64,000 bases of DNA from Pyxicephalus adspersus (lineage: Eukaryota; Chordata; Amphibia; Anura; Pyxicephalidae). The number at the start of each line of letters is the position of its first letter. The stretch's first letter is position 1. Under the pieces are notes generated by a model that did not search any database, was not told the DNA's origin, and saw only the letters and a list, made by a program, of their open reading frames with translations. Positions 60,295 through 64,000 of this stretch are shown piece by piece. The stretch covers positions 24,351,838 to 24,415,837 of the forward strand of contig NC_092866.1 of the NCBI RefSeq assembly GCF_032062135.1, written 5' to 3'. The position numbers and the translations under genes are program-made.

Positions 60295-60640
60295 TTTCCT
60301 CCACCAGTTTTGGCAGGCCAGATGATCCATTGGTTTGGAGAGTTCCTAGAGTGCCCATGGAGCTAAAGCTAAAACTGTGAAGTCCTTTTTTTCCAGCCTT
60401 ACCTTAATGTTAAGAGCTCTGATGAAGCCAATTTTTTTTGTAATCAGTCACAGGACTGTTCCATTGAGAAGTTGTCTTGGAAGACAGTAGTCCTCTTTGC
60501 GATTACTTCCACTAGAAGTCCATGGAAGCTTCAAACCCTCTCTTTTGAGAAAAACATTTTGTGTAACTTATCAGGACAAAGTAGTTCTTGCCCCAGCATC
60601 TAAATTTAGAATTTATTCTACAGACAAAAACACTTTTATG
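60295..60640 (+). pseudogene. DIRS-like tyrosine recombinase fragment
   Basis: Plus-strand pieces read KLSWKTVVLFAITSTRSPWK and LQTLSFEKN, then in another frame QDKVVLAPASKFRIYST. They match, in order, the tyrosine-recombinase region of vertebrate DIRS1-type retroelements, where the usual word is AITSARR. The catalytic arginine context is altered and the frame shifts. Upstream and downstream parts are missing. Confidence 0.55.
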
Positions 60641-60767
60641 TACATTTAGCATATTGGTCTGAGAAATAAATATCTACAATGTATCCTATAAAACTATAGC
60701 TGCTTATCCAAAGCAATATATTTATTAATATAAATATATTATTAAGTATATATATTGTCTGTATGTA

Positions 60768-60949
60768 CCGTGTTTCCCCGATTTTAAGACATCCTCATTA
60801 AATAAGCCACCCCCGATTTTTGAAAAAATAATTAAAATAAGACACTCACCTGTGAATAAGACATCCCCTGATATTTGATCCTATGTGTGTCTCCTTGATG
60901 CTGGCTGCAGCACGTGTCTGCTCCTGGCTGCAGTGCAGAGTGAAACTGA
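60768..60949. mobile_element. hAT-like MITE end, cut by gap
   Basis: Starts ACCGTGTTTCCCCGATTTTA, the terminus of a widespread vertebrate hAT MITE group. It continues with repeated AATAAGACA(T) words (three copies). The remainder is lost in the assembly gap. Confidence 0.55.
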
Positions 60950-61602
60950 NNNNNNNNNNNNNNNNNNNNNNNNNNNNNNNNNNNNNNNNNNNNNNNNNNN
61001 NNNNNNNNNNNNNNNNNNNNNNNNNNNNNNNNNNNNNNNNNNNNNNNNNNNNNNNNNNNNNNNNNNNNNNNNNNNNNNNNNNNNNNNNNNNNNNNNNNNN
61101 NNNNNNNNNNNNNNNNNNNNNNNNNNNNNNNNNNNNNNNNNNNNNNNNNNNNNNNNNNNNNNNNNNNNNNNNNNNNNNNNNNNNNNNNNNNNNNNNNNNN
61201 NNNNNNNNNNNNNNNNNNNNNNNNNNNNNNNNNNNNNNNNNNNNNNNNNNNNNNNNNNNNNNNNNNNNNNNNNNNNNNNNNNNNNNNNNNNNNNNNNNNN
61301 NNNNNNNNNNNNNNNNNNNNNNNNNNNNNNNNNNNNNNNNNNNNNNNNNNNNNNNNNNNNNNNNNNNNNNNNNNNNNNNNNNNNNNNNNNNNNNNNNNNN
61401 NNNNNNNNNNNNNNNNNNNNNNNNNNNNNNNNNNNNNNNNNNNNNNNNNNNNNNNNNNNNNNNNNNNNNNNNNNNNNNNNNNNNNNNNNNNNNNNNNNNN
61501 NNNNNNNNNNNNNNNNNNNNNNNNNNNNNNNNNNNNNNNNNNNNNNNNNNNNNNNNNNNNNNNNNNNNNNNNNNNNNNNNNNNNNNNNNNNNNNNNNNNN
61601 NN
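60950..61602. other. Assembly gap (N)
   Basis: 653 undetermined bases. The long frames across it are artefacts. Confidence 1.
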
Positions 61603-62275
61603 ATGTTCCACCATCACTCGAAAACGCATGGAGGCATTTCAACCAAACTTGTCAGACTCATGTGAGTGCACCTGTCATCTTTGTACAGCGCTGTGCTATA
61701 TGTCAGAGCTATATTTGGATGAAACGCATGGGGACATTTCAACCAAACTTACTATGTTCCACCATTACTTGGAAACGCATCGACACATTTCCACCAAACT
61801 TGCTATACATATGACTGAGACTCATGTGAGTGCACCAGTCATCTTTGTACAGCACTGTAGTATATTTCAGAGCTATATTTGGATGTATGTGTGTATGTCG
61901 TCACTAGGAAATGCATGCAGACATTTCAATCAAACTTGCTAGACATATGACTGAGTGCACCACTGATCTTTGTACAGCGCTGTGGTATATGTCAGAGGTA
62001 TAATTGCATGTATGCATGTATATGTGTATGTATTGCTCAGTGTATTGACAGTGTGCCCTTTGCTTATATTTTTACATATTTTTGGACTCTTTTACAAATT
62101 TCTGGCCTGTAATAATGCCTTCGAGAAAACGTATGGCAATTGGCCAAGTGCAATCAAAGACAAAAAAATGAAACACCGCAGACAAGAAAATCACTATAGC
62201 TTTATTTGATTCCTTTTCCTGTAAAATATAGGATTGCAATAAATAAATACCCGGGCAACGCCGGGTAATCAGCTA

Positions 62276-62276
<1 letters not shown>
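61603..62276 (+). mobile_element. Helitron-like 3' region with tandem repeats
   Basis: The last bases are a hairpin (ACCCGG-GCAACG-CCGGGT, 62249-62266), six bases, then CTAG (62273-62276) followed by T. This is the layout of a Helitron 3' end: hairpin then CTRR, with insertion before T. Upstream, 61603-62010 holds about three units of 125-165 bp with anchors GTCATCTTTGTACAGC and CATTTCAACCAAACTT. No Rep/helicase sequence is visible, so it is non-autonomous or mostly inside the gap. Confidence 0.55.

Positions 62277-62313
<37 letters not shown>
62277..62313. repeat. (TA)n microsatellite
   Basis: Pure TA run directly following the CTAG end. Confidence 0.95.
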
Positions 62314-62318
<5 letters not shown>

Positions 62319-64000
62319 GACTTTAACACATGCAAGTACAGGTGTATACATATGGTTGGCTTGGCTGAATGATTGGACATGATTGGAGCACGTTAGGTTT
62401 TTGGCAGTGAAGGGAAGCACACCCACACAGCTTCAATACTGACTGATGATGTGCAATATTCAATATAGCCTAAAGATCTTTTCCCTGTCATCAAGCAGCA
62501 GGCGGTTCTAATGATCATGAAATAATGTGGCCATTAAGGATTTCATACCATTTACAATACTTAAAAATATTTTCCTAATATCACAGAAAGAAATTTGCTG
62601 CTTGGTACACTGAACTGAGCTGTGAAAGTAGAAATCATCAGCTGTAGTATACAAAGCAGTTGGAAAGTTCATTATTGTAACAAATGTTCACTGTGATTAC
62701 CATAATTGGCTACTCATGGCTCCCAATCCACTCTCCTAAGACCAGTGATTACCAAAAGCAGCCTGGTCTTCTAGCAAAGTACTCACACAGAAGTCACAGC
62801 TCTATAGAAAATAAGAAGACTAACATCCTCCTAACAATTGAGAAGTGTACAGGGACGATTTTAATATACATACAGCAGCTGTAAAGGGGTTAAGTCTATA
62901 AAAGTCTCTCCACTGTCAAAGATGTGCTGTATATACATTAAAATCTATAACACCATCCAGGAAGATTTTGACAATTTAGACAGCCAGGAGACTCCAAGGT
63001 GATTGTCTGTTGTCATCATTGACTGATTTTTCTTCCAAACCTCATGGACTCATAGTGGTTTGACCTTGTAGTGATAGCGATCTGTCTTCATGGAAGACAA
63101 CTGTCGGTAATGTCTCAATTTCATAGAGGAGAACTAGTAAAGGAAGAGTGAGAAAACCTTGGCTATCCCTAAAGAGAAAATATGTGCTGAACATTTACCG
63201 ACCTTCTAACATTAACCATTAAACAGACAGGACATCATAAATGTCAAGCTAGTTCATAAAGCCATAGAAAAAAAATGAACATCACTACATGAATTTCTTG
63301 ATACAATTTTTCTATATTGTATATGAGAGCATATTATTGTTTTTTATAGTATATTACATTGTACAGTTCATTTGCTCACCATCTATTGCTAAATTATTTC
63401 ATCAGTACTATTTAATATTTGCATTATGCATTTTTAAATGTGAATTACCATGCAAGTAAACACAGAACAAAATCACTATGTTTCTACAATGATGTACATT
63501 TTCAGGCACTGTGCCCAATTGTGGTACGCCATATAAAGCAGTCCAAACAAATTTAATAAGCTGCAATAAACGATGACCACAAAAAGTGGCACAGGTTGCA
63601 CACTTGTGGATGTGCATGGGTTGCTATTTAAAATATTGCCCCTGCAACACACCAACTCACCAAGCTAGCACTAAGGGCCAGTATGGACCCCATGAAAGGG
63701 GAACTTCTGAATATTACGCACCAAAAAACCCAGTCATACCATTTTTGATTCGATTTTAAATAACTTTTATTTACAAAATAGGTACAAAATAAAATATAAA
63801 AAAAAAAAACAACAGAATGCAACATGTATAGTTTTAGCCTGCAGAGCAATATGCAAGACAGAACCAACATTATTGTAATTACTGACTAGATATTGAGTGT
63901 ATTTATTACTTGCAGCTTCTAGTGTCCCCTGCAGACTGAAAACCTCACTGATGGTCTGACAGAAGCAAGGGATAGAATTTACTGTGGTTTATTGACTTTC
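62314..64000. other. Unassigned DNA
   Basis: Only short frames without motifs (for example 62684 plus, 63408 and 63628 minus). No repeat family recognised. Confidence 0.4.

Noticed and set aside
60832..61814. Long frames of 253-309 residues
   Set aside because: They cross the second N gap and have no real sequence over most of their length.

Overview
This is a 64 kb piece of an AT-rich vertebrate nuclear genome, most likely a ranoid (neobatrachian) frog. The evidence is the repeat content: a 224-bp inverted-repeat element present in full or part seven times, piggyBac-type elements with TTAA sites, CR1, L1 and L2 LINE pieces, Penelope, DIRS, Tc1, hAT and Helitron remnants, and no bacterial gene organisation. 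Two assembly gaps (7783-8410 and 60950-61602) are runs of N; open frames across them are artefacts.

No complete host gene is visible. On the minus strand, three candidate exons (24780-24996, 11811-11929, 314-444) have plausible splice sites, open frames and compatible phases, and could belong to one unrecognised gene spanning the left 25 kb. Two plus-strand candidate exons (2428-2576 and 29680-29802) are also open between splice signals. All five are unconfirmed.

Layout. 0-5.4 kb: minisatellites, a deleted Tc1-like element joined to half of the 224-bp element, then another MITE. 5.4-9.65 kb: a decayed CR1-type LINE (minus strand) carrying the 224-bp element, which itself carries a piggyBac-type element. 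11-16.4 kb: nested MITEs with an 81-nt near-perfect hairpin, a 0.37-kb local duplication, a full 224-bp element and an L2-like LINE 3' end. 18.1-21.0 kb: a 2.9-kb Harbinger-like unit. 25-29 kb: degenerate tandem repeats and a long inverted repeat whose arms look like Penelope 3' ends with decayed hammerhead motifs. 31-32 kb: a 150-bp tandem array. 37.6-42.4 kb: a broken hAT/ZBED-type transposase gene (minus strand). 42.7-45.2 kb: a broken copy of an uncharacterised multi-copy metazoan gene family, split by a 606-bp TA-flanked MITE. 46.8 kb: Tc1 transposase end. 50.3-50.9 kb: Penelope GIY-YIG endonuclease end. 51.1-52.6 kb: a piggyBac-type MITE holding an 855-bp LTR-like insert within an AT microsatellite. 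53.3-55.1 kb: L1 ORF2 fragment (minus strand). 60.3 kb: DIRS recombinase fragment. 61.6-62.3 kb: a Helitron-like 3' end.

The elements do not form a working pathway. All recognisable coding elements are broken, and the window reads as a layered record of insertions in intronic or intergenic DNA.
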